Below are positions 8,979-17,067 of a stretch of 64,000 nucleotides of DNA, piece by piece. Numbering within the stretch: position 1 is the stretch's first letter; every line of letters begins with the position of its first letter. The notes beneath the pieces were generated by a model. It searched no databases. It saw only the letters and a list, made by a program, of their open reading frames with translations, and was not told the DNA's origin. The position numbers were made by a program, and so were the translations under genes. Origin of the DNA: FEN-1219 sp963713355 (lineage in GTDB: Bacteria; Pseudomonadota; Gammaproteobacteria; Steroidobacterales; Rariloculaceae); assembly GCA_963713355.1 (NCBI GenBank), contig CAVQLK010000006.1, forward strand, positions 930,001 through 994,000, written 5' to 3'.

Positions 8979-9005
8979 TGTCGAGCCGTACCGCCCTCGA
9001 ACGAC
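8979..9005 (+). promoter_or_regulatory. Candidate ECF42-type promoter, rightward
   Basis: TGTCGA (8979-8984), 17 bases, then CGAC (9002-9005), about 90 bases before the sigma-factor start. It has the same -35/-10 elements and spacing as the leftward copy, and the two -35 elements stand 19 bases apart, back to back. This suggests that the sigma factor drives itself and the divergent DGPF operon. Confidence 0.65.
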
Positions 9006-9094
9006 TACGGATAAAGGACCGCGTCGGGCATGCACCAAGCGGGCCACGGATGGAGGATTTATGATTCGCAGGCGCGCAAGAGCGGCGCAAAAGC

Positions 9095-10342
9095 ATGAGG
9101 GCCATGGACGACATACGCGGCACGGTCGACGCCGTCTATCGCGAGGAATCGCGGCGCGTGCTCGCGACGCTGATCCGCCTGCTCGGAGATTTCGACCTCG
9201 CCGAGGAAGCGATGCACGAGGCATTTCGCGCCGCGATCGAGCAGTGGCCGCGCGAAGGCGTACCCGCGAACCCGCGGGCCTGGCTCGTCACGACGGGGCG
9301 CTTCAAGGGCATCGATCGCATCCGCGTGCGCCGTCGCTCGACACCGCTCGACGACGAGCTGGCCGAGCAGCTGCCGGCCGAAACCCCGGATTTGGCGGCC
9401 ATGCTCGACACTGACGTCGAGGACGATCGGCTGCGGCTCATCTTCACGTGCTGCCACCCGGCGCTTCCGTCCGACGCGCGTGTCGCGCTGACGCTGCGCG
9501 AGGTCTGCGGCCTGACGACGGAGGAAATTGCGCGCGCGTTCCTGACGGCTCCTTCGACGCTCGCACAGCGCATCGTGCGCGCCAAGAATAAGATCAAGGT
9601 GGCAGGTATTCCGTACGTCGTCCCAAGCCGAGAGCAGATGCCGGAACGGCTCGATGCCGTGCTGCGCGTCGTTTATCTCGTGTTCAACGAGGGTTACTCG
9701 GCGTCGTCGGGAAGCTCGTTGACGCGCCACGATCTTTCCGCCGAGGCGATTCGCGTGGGTCGATTGCTCGTCGAGCTCATGTCCGAGCCCGAGGCCATTG
9801 GCCTCCTGGCGCTCATGCTGCTGCAAGAGTCGCGGCGCGCCGCGCGGACGTCGCCGACGGGCGATCTCGTGCTGCTCGATCAGCAGGATCGTTCGCGCTG
9901 GGACCGCGCGCTGATCTCCGAGGGCACGGCGCTCCTGCAGCGAGCGCTCGCGACGCAAAATTTCGGCGGCTATACCCTGCAAGCCGCGATCGCGAGCGTG
10001 CACGCGGCGGCCCCGACGTCGGCCGCCACGAGCTGGGCCGATATCGTGAGCTGGTACGACGTGCTGCTAAGCCTCGAGCCGACGCCCATCGTCGAGCTCA
10101 ACCGCGCCGTGGCCATCGCAATGCGCGACGGTCCTGCAGCCGGCCTCGAGCTCGTCGACGAGTTGCTCGAGCGCGGCGACCTCGCCGAATATCATCTCGC
10201 GCACGCGGCGCGCGCGGACCTGTGCCGCCGGCTTGGGTTAGCCGGCGATGCGCGCGCGTCGTATCACCGCGCGCTCGAGTTGACGCAGCTCGAGCCCGAG
10301 CGCCGCTTCCTCGAGCGGCGGCTCACGGAGCTCGGCCCCTGA
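9095..10342 (+). CDS. ECF42-family RNA polymerase sigma factor with C-terminal TPR-like extension
   Basis: A 415-residue sigma factor. Sigma2 occupies about residues 10-75 (VYREESRRVLATLIRLLGDF, AEEAMHEAFRAAIEQWP, GVPANPRAWL, GIDRIRVRRRS). Sigma4 is about 115-170 (LTLREVCGLTTEEIARAFL, STLAQRIVRAKNKIK). A C-terminal extension of about 220 residues follows, starting VVYLVFNEGYSAS and containing the SHARC-like DLSAEAIRVGRLL, VELNRAVAIAMRDGPAAGL and helical repeats. This layout is the ECF42 group, whose extension is needed for activity and which has no classical anti-sigma factor. Neighbours are three DGPF proteins, the known genomic signature of the group. A second in-frame ATG at 9104 is an alternative start. 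Confidence 0.93.
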   Translation: MRAMDDIRGTVDAVYREESRRVLATLIRLLGDFDLAEEAMHEAFRAAIEQWPREGVPANPRAWLVTTGRFKGIDRIRVRRRSTPLDDELAEQLPAETPDLAAMLDTDVEDDRLRLIFTCCHPALPSDARVALTLREVCGLTTEEIARAFLTAPSTLAQRIVRAKNKIKVAGIPYVVPSREQMPERLDAVLRVVYLVFNEGYSASSGSSLTRHDLSAEAIRVGRLLVELMSEPEAIGLLALMLLQESRRAARTSPTGDLVLLDQQDRSRWDRALISEGTALLQRALATQNFGGYTLQAAIASVHAAAPTSAATSWADIVSWYDVLLSLEPTPIVELNRAVAIAMRDGPAAGLELVDELLERGDLAEYHLAHAARADLCRRLGLAGDARASYHRALELTQLEPERRFLERRLTELGP

Positions 10343-10362
10343 TCGAAAAGGAGCTACTGGCC

Positions 10363-10731
10363 ATGAAATACGCTTGCCTCGTCTATCTCAAAGAATCGGA
10401 GATCACCGCGCTGTCGCAAGGCGAATGGGATTCCTTGAACAACGAATGCATGGCGTTCGAAGAAACACGCGTCGCAAACGTCGAGCGCTTGGGCGGCGAG
10501 GCCCTCGAGCCGACGCATACGGCGACGACCGTCCGCGTGCGCAAGGGCACTGTCACGACCACCGACGGCCCGTTCGCCGAGACGAAGGAGCAGCTCGCGG
10601 GTTTCTACGCCATCGAGGCGAAAAATCTCGACGAAGCAATCGCGTTTGCCGCGCAGATTCCGCCGGCGCGCTACGGCACCATCGAGGTTCGGCCGATGCG
10701 CACGCTCGTCGCGGAGGGCAACACGCGCTGA
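10363..10731 (+). CDS. YCII/DGPF domain protein downstream of ECF42 sigma
   Basis: A 122-residue protein with ATG at 10363 and AAAAGGAG upstream, 20 bases after the sigma-factor stop, so in one operon with it. It shows the YCII core: MKYACLVYLKESE, ALEPTHTATTVRVRKG, TTTDGPFAETKEQLAGFYAI, AKNLDEAIAFAAQIP and YGTIEVRPM. It is closely similar to the 7698-8096 protein in length and motif and is the third DGPF domain in 3.5 kb. Function is unknown; a role as target or partner of the ECF42 sigma factor is inferred from the well-known linkage. Confidence 0.9.
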   Translation: MKYACLVYLKESEITALSQGEWDSLNNECMAFEETRVANVERLGGEALEPTHTATTVRVRKGTVTTTDGPFAETKEQLAGFYAIEAKNLDEAIAFAAQIPPARYGTIEVRPMRTLVAEGNTR

Positions 10732-10859
10732 GACGCGCTATTCGTGCCGGATCGTCGTCAGCGGATCGACGGGGAATTACGAAACGCGCTCATCATCGGC
10801 AGCGGTACGGGTCCGGCAGCGGCGCAGGCCCTCCTTTACAGCGCGTGGCGGTCGGGCGG

Positions 10860-11534
10860 CTAACGCGTGAATTGCATGATGCGCCGCTCGGTGACGATGA
10901 CGTTCATCGGTATGTCGTGCGGTTGCGGGTGGATCGTCTCGAGCTGCGAGTCGTCGTAGGCGACGCCGATGCAGAAAGGCCGTGGCGCGAGTGCCGCGAG
11001 CGTGCGGTCGTAATAGCCGCCGCCATAGCCGAGCCGATAGCCGGCCGAATCGTAGCCGACGAGCGGGATCAGCAGCGCGTGGGGTGTCACGCAGCGGCGC
11101 TCGCGCGGAACGGGGATGTTCCAGAAGCCGCGCTGCATTGCCGCGGCGGGCTCCCAGCGCCAGAACTCGACGGGCTTCTCCTTTGCCACGACGACGGGCA
11201 ACGCCGCGACGCAGCCGGCATCGATGTGCCGGCGCGCAATAGGGCGTAGGTCGAGCTCGCCGCGGATCGGCCAATAGAAGCCGAGCACGGGAAAAGCGCC
11301 CAGGTCGACCGCGGCGAGCAGCCGTTCCGTCAGCAAGTCCGCGTACCGCCTACGCTCGTCCAGCTCGCGAGTTTGACGGCGCGCGAGCAGCTCGGCGCGC
11401 TTCTCCTTGCGGAAAGCCTGCACGACGGCCCAGTCGGGTCCTTGGCCGCCTGGCCGCGGCAGCAGCTCGTCGGCGAATTCGTGCATGAGGCACGCCGGTG
11501 AGCTCGGATCGTTGCGTTCGTCGTGCTCGCCCAT
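10860..11534 (-). CDS. fau: 5-formyltetrahydrofolate cyclo-ligase
   Basis: Converts 5-formyl-THF plus ATP to 5,10-methenyl-THF, salvaging an otherwise dead-end folate. The start chosen is the ATG complementary to 11532-11534 (MGEHDERND) with AAGGGA upstream, giving 224 residues. An in-frame upstream ATG at 11582 also exists. The fold is shown by AFRKEKRAELLARRQ at the start of the domain, GFYWPIRGELD, FWRWEP, and the diagnostic GYDSAGYRLGYGGGYYDRTL with the basic/Gly-rich nucleotide and folate-binding segment. About 35 N-terminal residues (CLMHEFADELLPRPGGQG) precede the usual start of the family. In many gammaproteobacteria this gene sits behind 6S RNA; I could not recognise a 6S RNA here. 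Confidence 0.88.
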   Translation of the reverse strand: MGEHDERNDPSSPACLMHEFADELLPRPGGQGPDWAVVQAFRKEKRAELLARRQTRELDERRRYADLLTERLLAAVDLGAFPVLGFYWPIRGELDLRPIARRHIDAGCVAALPVVVAKEKPVEFWRWEPAAAMQRGFWNIPVPRERRCVTPHALLIPLVGYDSAGYRLGYGGGYYDRTLAALAPRPFCIGVAYDDSQLETIHPQPHDIPMNVIVTERRIMQFTR

Positions 11535-11590
11535 CTCGATTCCCTTCGCGAGCACCGTAGCATTAAACTGGCCGCGGCTCATGTTGGGCC

Positions 11591-11719
11591 CTGATTGCGT
11601 ATGGCAACTCCGTGAACTACCACGAAAGCGTCGTCGAGAAGCTCGGCAAGGTTCCGACGTATCGCGGCACCGCCAACGTCGACGATGCCGCGAGCTTTGC
11701 TTGCGCGGCTCCCCGCTAG
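11591..11719 (+). other. Coding-like fragment without a start, unidentified
   Basis: Between the divergent 5-FCL and hydrolase genes, one plus-strand frame reads about 42 sensible codons, including IAYGNSVNYHESVVEKLGK and then VPTYRGTANVDDAASF, to a TAG at 11717-11719. Third positions are mostly G or C, as in genes of this window. There is no start codon with a ribosome site, and I recognise no family. It may be the tail of a deleted gene, or chance. The hydrolase ATG is 14 bases further on. Confidence 0.3.
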
Positions 11720-11733
11720 GAAGCGCGCACTGC

Positions 11734-12531
11734 ATGCGGTTCGACCACGTTGCGCTCCGCACTGGCATTCGCATTCACTGCGCGGAGCACGGCGGCGCGA
11801 GCGGTGCGCCGGTCGTTTTCTTGCACGGCTGGCCGGACTCATGGTTCTCGTTCTGGCGCGTGCTGCCGTTGCTGCCCGAAACGGTGAGGGCTATCGCCGT
11901 CGATCAGCGCGGCTTCGGCGAGTCGGATCATCCCGACTTCGGCTACACGCTACCCGAGCTGGCGGCGGACGCCGTCGCGTTGCTCGATGCACTCGACATC
12001 GAGCGTGCGACGATCGTCGGGCACTCGTACGGCAGCTTCGTCGCGCGCGAGGTCGCGATCACTCACCCCCAGCGCGTGACGGCTCTCGTGCTGATCGGTA
12101 CGGGGTTCTCGACCCGGACGCCCGTGACGGAAGGCTTGCAAGACGCGCTGCGCTCCCTGCCGGATCCGATTCCCGAGCCATTCGCGCGCGAATTCCAGGC
12201 GAGCACCGCGTACAGGCCCTTGCCGCCGGAGTTCTTCGACCGAATCGTCGCCGAAAGCCTAAAAATTCCGGCGCGCCTTTGGCCCGTGATGATCGACGCT
12301 CTCGTTCGATACGACGCGACGGCAAGGCTCAGTCAGGTTCGGATGCCGACGCTATTGCTCTGGGGTGATCACGACGCGCTGTTTTCACGAGCCGAGCAGG
12401 ACCTATTCCTCGCGTCGGTGCCGAGTGCGCGGCTCAAAGTGTACGAAGAAACCGGTCATTGCCCGAATTGGGAACAGCCGGACGATGTCGCCGCCGACAT
12501 CGCGAGCTTCATTTTGCGCAGAGGAACGTGA
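11734..12531 (+). CDS. Alpha/beta hydrolase (epoxide hydrolase/esterase-like)
   Basis: A 265-residue protein. Residues from about 30 show the alpha/beta-hydrolase core: VVFLHGWPDSWFSFW (oxyanion HGWPD), RAIAVDQRGFGESD, and the nucleophile elbow IVGHSYGSFVA with Ser98. The acid is probably in TLLLWGDHDALF and the base His in YEETGHCPNWEQPDDVA. Ser rather than Asp as nucleophile points to an esterase, lactonase or C-C hydrolase rather than a haloalkane dehalogenase or epoxide hydrolase. There is no signal peptide, so it is cytoplasmic. The stop is 2 bases before the start of the cytochrome c gene, suggesting an operon with the cytochrome/PQQ dehydrogenase pair. Confidence 0.85.
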   Translation: MRFDHVALRTGIRIHCAEHGGASGAPVVFLHGWPDSWFSFWRVLPLLPETVRAIAVDQRGFGESDHPDFGYTLPELAADAVALLDALDIERATIVGHSYGSFVAREVAITHPQRVTALVLIGTGFSTRTPVTEGLQDALRSLPDPIPEPFAREFQASTAYRPLPPEFFDRIVAESLKIPARLWPVMIDALVRYDATARLSQVRMPTLLLWGDHDALFSRAEQDLFLASVPSARLKVYEETGHCPNWEQPDDVAADIASFILRRGT

Positions 12532-12533
12532 CT

Positions 12534-13289
12534 ATGATTCGGGTGGTCTGGCTCCTGCCGGTGTTCGTAGTTTCGCTGCCGGCGGTCGCCCAGCATGCGA
12601 CGGCGTTCGACATCGAGGACGGCAAGCGCGTCTATCAAGCCTCGTGCGCAAACTGCCACGGGCCCGACGGCAACTTGATCGCCGGCATCGATTTCGGCCG
12701 CGACGTGTACCGGCGCGCGTTTACCAATGACGAGCTCGCCGCGGTGATAGTCGCCGGCATTCCCAACACGCCGATGCCGCCGAACCCGACGATGAGCCCA
12801 GATCAAGCGCTGCGTGTCGTCGAGTATCTGCGCGCGATGGGAGAGGGGCGGGAAACCATCGCCGACGGCGACCCGCGGCGCGGCCGCATGCTGTTCGAGG
12901 GTAAAGGCGAATGCCGCGATTGCCACGCGGTCCGCGGCGAAGGCTCGCGCGTCGGTCCCGACTTGACGCGCATCGGCCTCGTGCGCCGCACCGGCGAGCT
13001 CGAGCGCTCGCTGCTCGAGCCCGAAGCCGAGGTACAGCCCGAGAACCGCTTCTACAAAGTGCAACCGAAAAGCGGCGGGGCCGTCGTCGGGCGGCTCTTG
13101 AACCGCGATACCTACACCGTGCAGCTCATCGATCTCGACGAGCGGCTGCGCTCGTTCAAGATCGCCGATCTTCGCGAGCACGCTTTCGACGACACGCCGA
13201 TGCCGCCGGCGCGCGATACGCTCTCGACGCAGGAGATCGCCGACGTCGTCAGCTATCTCTCGTCGCTGCGCGGCGAGGTGGCCCCTTGA
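12534..13289 (+). CDS. Periplasmic di-haem c-type cytochrome
   Basis: A 251-residue protein with a cleavable signal peptide (MIRVVWLLPVFVVSLPAVAQ). Two haem-attachment motifs are visible, CANCH at residues 38-42 and CRDCH at 127-131, each within a cytochrome c domain; MPPN and MPPA offer distal Met ligands. It precedes the PQQ dehydrogenase by 22 bases, in the order expected for a quinoprotein and its electron acceptor. The inferred role is to take electrons from reduced PQQ and pass them to a terminal oxidase. The second domain has the GPDLTRIG and YKV(QT)-type segment seen in cytochromes attached to or accompanying quinoproteins. Confidence 0.9.
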   Translation: MIRVVWLLPVFVVSLPAVAQHATAFDIEDGKRVYQASCANCHGPDGNLIAGIDFGRDVYRRAFTNDELAAVIVAGIPNTPMPPNPTMSPDQALRVVEYLRAMGEGRETIADGDPRRGRMLFEGKGECRDCHAVRGEGSRVGPDLTRIGLVRRTGELERSLLEPEAEVQPENRFYKVQPKSGGAVVGRLLNRDTYTVQLIDLDERLRSFKIADLREHAFDDTPMPPARDTLSTQEIADVVSYLSSLRGEVAP

Positions 13290-13311
13290 GAACGAAACTA
13301 CGAGGCATCGA

Positions 13312-14934
13312 ATGAGGACGATCTCCGGTTGGCTCATGTTGGCCGCGCTCGTCGCAGGTGCGCCGCTCTCCGCGCAAGTCACGTTCGAGCGGATTCTGAA
13401 CGCCGAGCGCGAGCCGCAGAACTGGCTGAGCTACTCCGGCACCGTCGACAATCAGCGCTACAGCTTGCTCGACGAGATCAACGCGCGCACGGTCGGCGAG
13501 CTCGAGCTGCAATGGGTCTGGCAAGCGCGCTCGCTCGAAAAATTCGAGGCGACGGCGCTCGTCGTCGACGGCATTCTTTATACGGTGCAGGCGCCGAACG
13601 ACGTCGTCGCGCTCGACGCTGCGACGGGGCGCGTCTTCTGGACCTACCACCACGAGCCCGCGCCCGAGGCGCGCGCCTGCTGCGGCCGCGTGAACCGCGG
13701 CCTCGCTATCCTCGGCGACACCTTGTATATGGGCACGATCGACGCGCACCTGCTCGCGATCGATGCCAAGAGCGGCAAGCTGCTCTGGGACAGCGTCGTC
13801 GCCGATGCGAAGCAGAATTTCTCGATCACGATGTCGCCGAACGTCTTCAAGGACAAAGTCATCGTCGGCACGGCCGGCGGCGACATGGGCATTCGCGGCT
13901 ACATCGCGGCGTTCGACGCGAAGACCGGCAAGGAAGTCTGGCGGTTCTACACGATCCCCGCGCCAGGCGAGCCCGGCAACGACTCGTGGTCCGGCGACTC
14001 GTGGCGCACCGGCGGCGCGGCGGTCTGGAACGCGGCCGCGTACGACCCCGAGACGAATCTCGCGTTCTGGGGCACGGGCAATCCCGCGCCCGATTGGGAC
14101 GGCAGCGTGCGGCTCGGCGATAACCTCTACAGCAACTGCGTCGTCGCGCTCGACGTCGATACCGGCGAGCTGAAGTGGTACTACCAGTTCACGCCGCACG
14201 ACGAGCTCGACTATGACGCGACGCAGGTTCCCGTGCTCGCCGATATCGAATGGCGCGGCACGCCGCGCAAGGTGATGCTCTGGGCAAACCGCAACGGCAT
14301 CATGTACGTGCTCGACCGCGTGACGGGCGAATTCCTGACGGGCAAGCCGTTCGTCAAGCACAACTGGTGGGCTGGCTTCGACGCGAAGGGTAGGTTGCAG
14401 CGCATTCCCGGCATGGACGTCACGAAGGAGCCGAAGCTGTTCCAGCCGCACGTGCACGGCGCCATCAACTGGGCGCCGACGTCGTTCAGCCCGCGCACGG
14501 GGCTCTACTACGTCTCGCATTGGGAGAACTCGGGGATCGTCGCGATGGAAGGCTTGTTCCCGCAACCCGTCGGCATCCATCGCCGCCAGACGGCGATGGG
14601 GCAGGTGAATCTCGAGCCCTTCTTCAACAACTACGACGAGGCGTACGGCGTCATCCGCGCCTACGACCCGAACACGCTCGATGTGAAGTGGGAGCACCGC
14701 ATGGCCGACATCACGTGGGCCGGCGTGCTGTCGACGGCCGGCGGACTCGTGTTCGGCGGCGGCCGCGAGGGCTATTTCTTGGCGCTCGATGCGAGCACCG
14801 GCGAGGTACTGTGGCGGGAGTCTCTCGGCGGGCAGATCAACGCGGCACCGATGAGCTACGCCGTGGACGGCCGGCAGCACGTCGCGATCGCGGCGGGCAG
14901 CGCGCTGTTTTCGTTCGCGTTACCGAGCGATTGA
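13312..14934 (+). CDS. PQQ-dependent alcohol dehydrogenase (quinoprotein)
   Basis: A 540-residue periplasmic enzyme with a signal peptide ending near PLSAQ. It shows quinoprotein hallmarks: NWLSYSGTVDNQRYSLLDEI at the mature start, an adjacent-cysteine pair Cys123-Cys124 (ARACCGRVNRG) that packs on PQQ in this family, YDPETNLAFWGTGNPAPDWD, and the acidic active-site segment PHDELDYDATQVPVL with Asp300 and Asp302. Tryptophan-docking repeats such as ALDAATGRVFW and ALDASTGEVLW mark the eight-bladed propeller. There is no C-terminal haem domain; the haem is supplied by the gene just upstream. Substrates are probably primary alcohols, but this is not resolved by sequence. Confidence 0.92.
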   Translation: MRTISGWLMLAALVAGAPLSAQVTFERILNAEREPQNWLSYSGTVDNQRYSLLDEINARTVGELELQWVWQARSLEKFEATALVVDGILYTVQAPNDVVALDAATGRVFWTYHHEPAPEARACCGRVNRGLAILGDTLYMGTIDAHLLAIDAKSGKLLWDSVVADAKQNFSITMSPNVFKDKVIVGTAGGDMGIRGYIAAFDAKTGKEVWRFYTIPAPGEPGNDSWSGDSWRTGGAAVWNAAAYDPETNLAFWGTGNPAPDWDGSVRLGDNLYSNCVVALDVDTGELKWYYQFTPHDELDYDATQVPVLADIEWRGTPRKVMLWANRNGIMYVLDRVTGEFLTGKPFVKHNWWAGFDAKGRLQRIPGMDVTKEPKLFQPHVHGAINWAPTSFSPRTGLYYVSHWENSGIVAMEGLFPQPVGIHRRQTAMGQVNLEPFFNNYDEAYGVIRAYDPNTLDVKWEHRMADITWAGVLSTAGGLVFGGGREGYFLALDASTGEVLWRESLGGQINAAPMSYAVDGRQHVAIAAGSALFSFALPSD

Positions 14935-15830
14935 AATTCGGCGTGGCCTCGAACGACGTACTCGAGCTCGCGATCGACGAGCTGCAGCCGGGGCGATATC
15001 AGCCGCGCCTGCAATTGCGAGAAGAAGGCCTCGCCGAGCTCGCGGAGTCGATGCGCGAGCAAGGTGTCCTGCAACCGTTGATCGTCAGGGCGGTGCCTGA
15101 GACGCGAGCTACGGCCGGCGCGAAAGCGTACGAGATCGTCGCCGGCGAGCGCCGCTGGCGGGCCGCGCGGCTCGCCGGACTTGCGACGGTCCCCGTGCTC
15201 GTTCGCGAGCTCACGGATCAATCCGCGCTCGCGGTCGCGCTGATCGAGAACCTCCAGCGCGAGGATCTGAACCCGCTCGACCAGGCGCGCTCGATGTCGC
15301 GGCTCATCGAGGAATTCGATTTGACGCACGAGGAGATTGCGAAGGCACTTGGGCGCTCGCGCGCCTCCGTGACGAACTTTCTCCGGCTGCTCGAGCTTGC
15401 CGACGGCGTCAAGGACGCGATGATGGACGGCACCATCGACATGGGCCACGCACGCGCGTTGTTGCCGCTCGACGAGGAGCGGCAAGTGCGGCTCGCACGC
15501 AAGATTGGGCGCCTCGGCTGGTCGGTGCGCAAAGTCGAGCAGACGGTGAAGGCCCTGCTCGAGGCCCCGAGCGCCCCGAAGCGAAAGACCGCGCTCGACA
15601 TTCAGACGCGCTGGCTCGAGCGGCAGCTCGCGCGCGAGCTCGGCGAGCAAGTATCGATCCGCCCGGGGCCGAGCGGTGAGTTCGTTTTGCAGCTAGGCTT
15701 CGCCGATCTCGCAAAGCTCGAGACGAGCTTGCAGCGTCTCACGGACCTCGTGCGTCAGATCCGCGAGGCGGCGGGCCCGCGCGCGCGCGACGCCGCTCGA
15801 GATCCGAAAGCCCAAGGCGGCGAATCCTAG
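14931..15830 (+). CDS. ParB/Spo0J-like CTP-dependent DNA-binding protein, orphan
   Basis: Shows ParB core motifs: ELAIDELQPGRYQPRLQLRE (box I), EIVAGERRWRAARLAG (GERRxRA, CTP contact), ALIENLQREDLNPLDQA (ENLQR), then a helix-turn-helix LTHEEIAKALGRSRASVTNF and a C-terminal domain. The likely start is TTG at 14931, which overlaps the PQQ dehydrogenase stop (TTGA), or GTG at 14943; either gives about 295-299 residues. Chromosomal ParB normally begins with a Lys-rich segment and a LGRGLxAL motif that stimulates ParA. That segment is absent here. No parA, gidB or canonical parS (TGTTTCACGTGAAACA) is seen in the window. It may be a Noc-like or regulatory homologue. Confidence 0.85.
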   Translation: MKFGVASNDVLELAIDELQPGRYQPRLQLREEGLAELAESMREQGVLQPLIVRAVPETRATAGAKAYEIVAGERRWRAARLAGLATVPVLVRELTDQSALAVALIENLQREDLNPLDQARSMSRLIEEFDLTHEEIAKALGRSRASVTNFLRLLELADGVKDAMMDGTIDMGHARALLPLDEERQVRLARKIGRLGWSVRKVEQTVKALLEAPSAPKRKTALDIQTRWLERQLARELGEQVSIRPGPSGEFVLQLGFADLAKLETSLQRLTDLVRQIREAAGPRARDAARDPKAQGGES

Positions 15831-16198
15831 GATTTCGCGCCGCCGGTCTTCAGCTTGTGAAGCTCGAAAAGCTTCGGAAGGATCCCTTGCTTGTAGAGCG
15901 ACAGCACCGGCATCTCGTCGGGCCGTAGCCCTTTGCGGTTCGCGTAATGCTCGATGAGGCGGTCGGAATCCGTCATGTAGCGATTCGGCTCGATCTCGAC
16001 CGTCGGAAACGACGCCGCTTTGCCGAGCTGCTCCCCGAGCTTGCGTTTCGCCGCCTCGTAGTCCGGGTCGCCTTCGCGCAACCGGACAATCTCGATCTCG
16101 TCGAGCATCTTTGCCTCGGCCATGAACGCGAGGAACTTGAACGAAAAGGGGCAACCCTCCTTGACGTACGCCTTTGCTTTCGAACTGTTGTGGCTCAT
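15827..16198 (-). CDS. Thioredoxin-fold protein (glutathione S-transferase N-domain-like)
   Basis: A 123-residue protein, ATG complementary to 16196-16198 with GAGG upstream. It starts MSHNSSKAKAYVKEGCPFSF. The CPFS motif follows the first strand as in glutaredoxins and the N-terminal domain of GST-like proteins, and FPTVEIEPNRYMTDSDRLIE has the cis-Pro and the glutathione-type E-S/D-D segment. It lacks the helical GST C-terminal domain. A redox or thiol-transfer role is inferred; the single Cys of CPFS makes it monothiol. It is convergent with the ParB-like gene, and the two stops overlap by 4 bases. Confidence 0.65.
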   Translation of the reverse strand: MSHNSSKAKAYVKEGCPFSFKFLAFMAEAKMLDEIEIVRLREGDPDYEAAKRKLGEQLGKAASFPTVEIEPNRYMTDSDRLIEHYANRKGLRPDEMPVLSLYKQGILPKLFELHKLKTGGAKS

Positions 16199-16293
16199 AA
16201 GCAACCTCGGAGGTGCGAATTCTGGCACGTATCGTGCAAATCACGTGCCGGGAGTGGCCGCTATTCGCGGCATTGCGAGACAAGGAGGATCCC

Positions 16294-17067
16294 ATGAACA
16301 TTCAAGCGAGGAATCGATTGGCGTTGTTGGCCCTCGCGGCTGCCGCTGCGATCACGTTGGCGGCGAACGGTCGGACGCAGGAGCGCTCGAGCGCGCCGGC
16401 CGCGCAGCGGTCAGCAGACACGACGCTGGCCGAGTGGCTGACCGACAAGGATGCTCGCCTCAGCGAGCTGATCGGTCGGCGCGTCATGAGTCCGAGCGGC
16501 ACAGACCTCGGCGAAGTCGAGGACGTGCTGGCGACCGCGGGGCGCGAGCAGCGTCCCGTCGTCGTGCTGTCGGTCGGCGGTGTGCTCGATGTCGGCGACA
16601 AGTGGCACGCGGCATCGCTCGAGCAGTTGCGCATCGCGTCCGACAACGAGAGGCTCGTGCTCGACAAGACGGAAGCGGAGCTCAAAGCGGCTCCTGGCTT
16701 CGACTACGTGCCGATGATCGGTGAGAGGAGCCGTCAACCGGGCGTGCGAGGACCCAACACGACGAATTCCGTCGGCCGCTTGCTCGGCGCGACGGTCGTC
16801 GACGATACCGGTGAGTCGATCGGCGAGATCGAGGATTTCGTCGTCTCGACGGGCGAGAAAGGCACGCGCGCCGTGGTAGGTCTCGAAGAGGGCGCAGGCC
16901 CTGCCGAAGGCCGGCTCGTGGCGGTTCCCTTCGATGCTCTGCACATCGAGCTCAGCGGCGAGGAAGCCGCGGCAGTGCCGCAGCAAGCGCGTGTGCGCGT
17001 CGACCTCGAAGGAACGCCGCTCGAAACGTTGCCCGTCTACGAGTACCCCGAGCGAGAGCCGATCTAA
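16294..17067 (+). CDS. Exported protein with two PRC-barrel domains
   Basis: ATG at 16294 with AAGGAGGAT 3 bases upstream, giving 257 residues. A hydrophobic N-terminus (LALLALAAAAAITLAANG) acts as signal peptide. Two PRC-barrel domains follow: the first around LIGRRVMSPSGTDLGEVEDV, the second around LLGATVVDDTGESIGEIEDF. PRC barrels are small beta-barrels that bind protein partners or RNA, or shape cell envelope complexes. A periplasmic pair of PRC barrels is common in proteobacteria from stressed habitats, with no settled function. It is convergent with the next gene with a 4-base stop overlap. Confidence 0.8.
   Translation: MNIQARNRLALLALAAAAAITLAANGRTQERSSAPAAQRSADTTLAEWLTDKDARLSELIGRRVMSPSGTDLGEVEDVLATAGREQRPVVVLSVGGVLDVGDKWHAASLEQLRIASDNERLVLDKTEAELKAAPGFDYVPMIGERSRQPGVRGPNTTNSVGRLLGATVVDDTGESIGEIEDFVVSTGEKGTRAVVGLEEGAGPAEGRLVAVPFDALHIELSGEEAAAVPQQARVRVDLEGTPLETLPVYEYPEREPI

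Noticed and set aside
11535..11733. A 6S RNA upstream of 5-FCL, as expected from gammaproteobacterial gene order.
   Set aside because: The minus-strand sequence shows neither a long closing stem nor the conserved bubble strings, and the plus strand reads like a coding remnant.
13249..14880. Very long open frames on the strand opposite real genes (also 637-2337, 4675-5841, 18912-20741 and 39127-40632).
   Set aside because: They mirror strongly supported genes, are Arg/Ala/His-rich with no motifs, and arise from GC-rich third positions in this genome.
16230..16260. CACGTG near the ParB-like gene (also near 48428) as a parS centre.
   Set aside because: Only the 6-base centre matches; the flanks of TGTTTCACGTGAAACA are absent.
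15827..17067. Two convergent gene pairs whose stops overlap by 4 bases (15827-15830 and 17064-17067).
   Set aside because: CTAG/CTAA overlaps are common between tightly packed convergent genes and need no special meaning.
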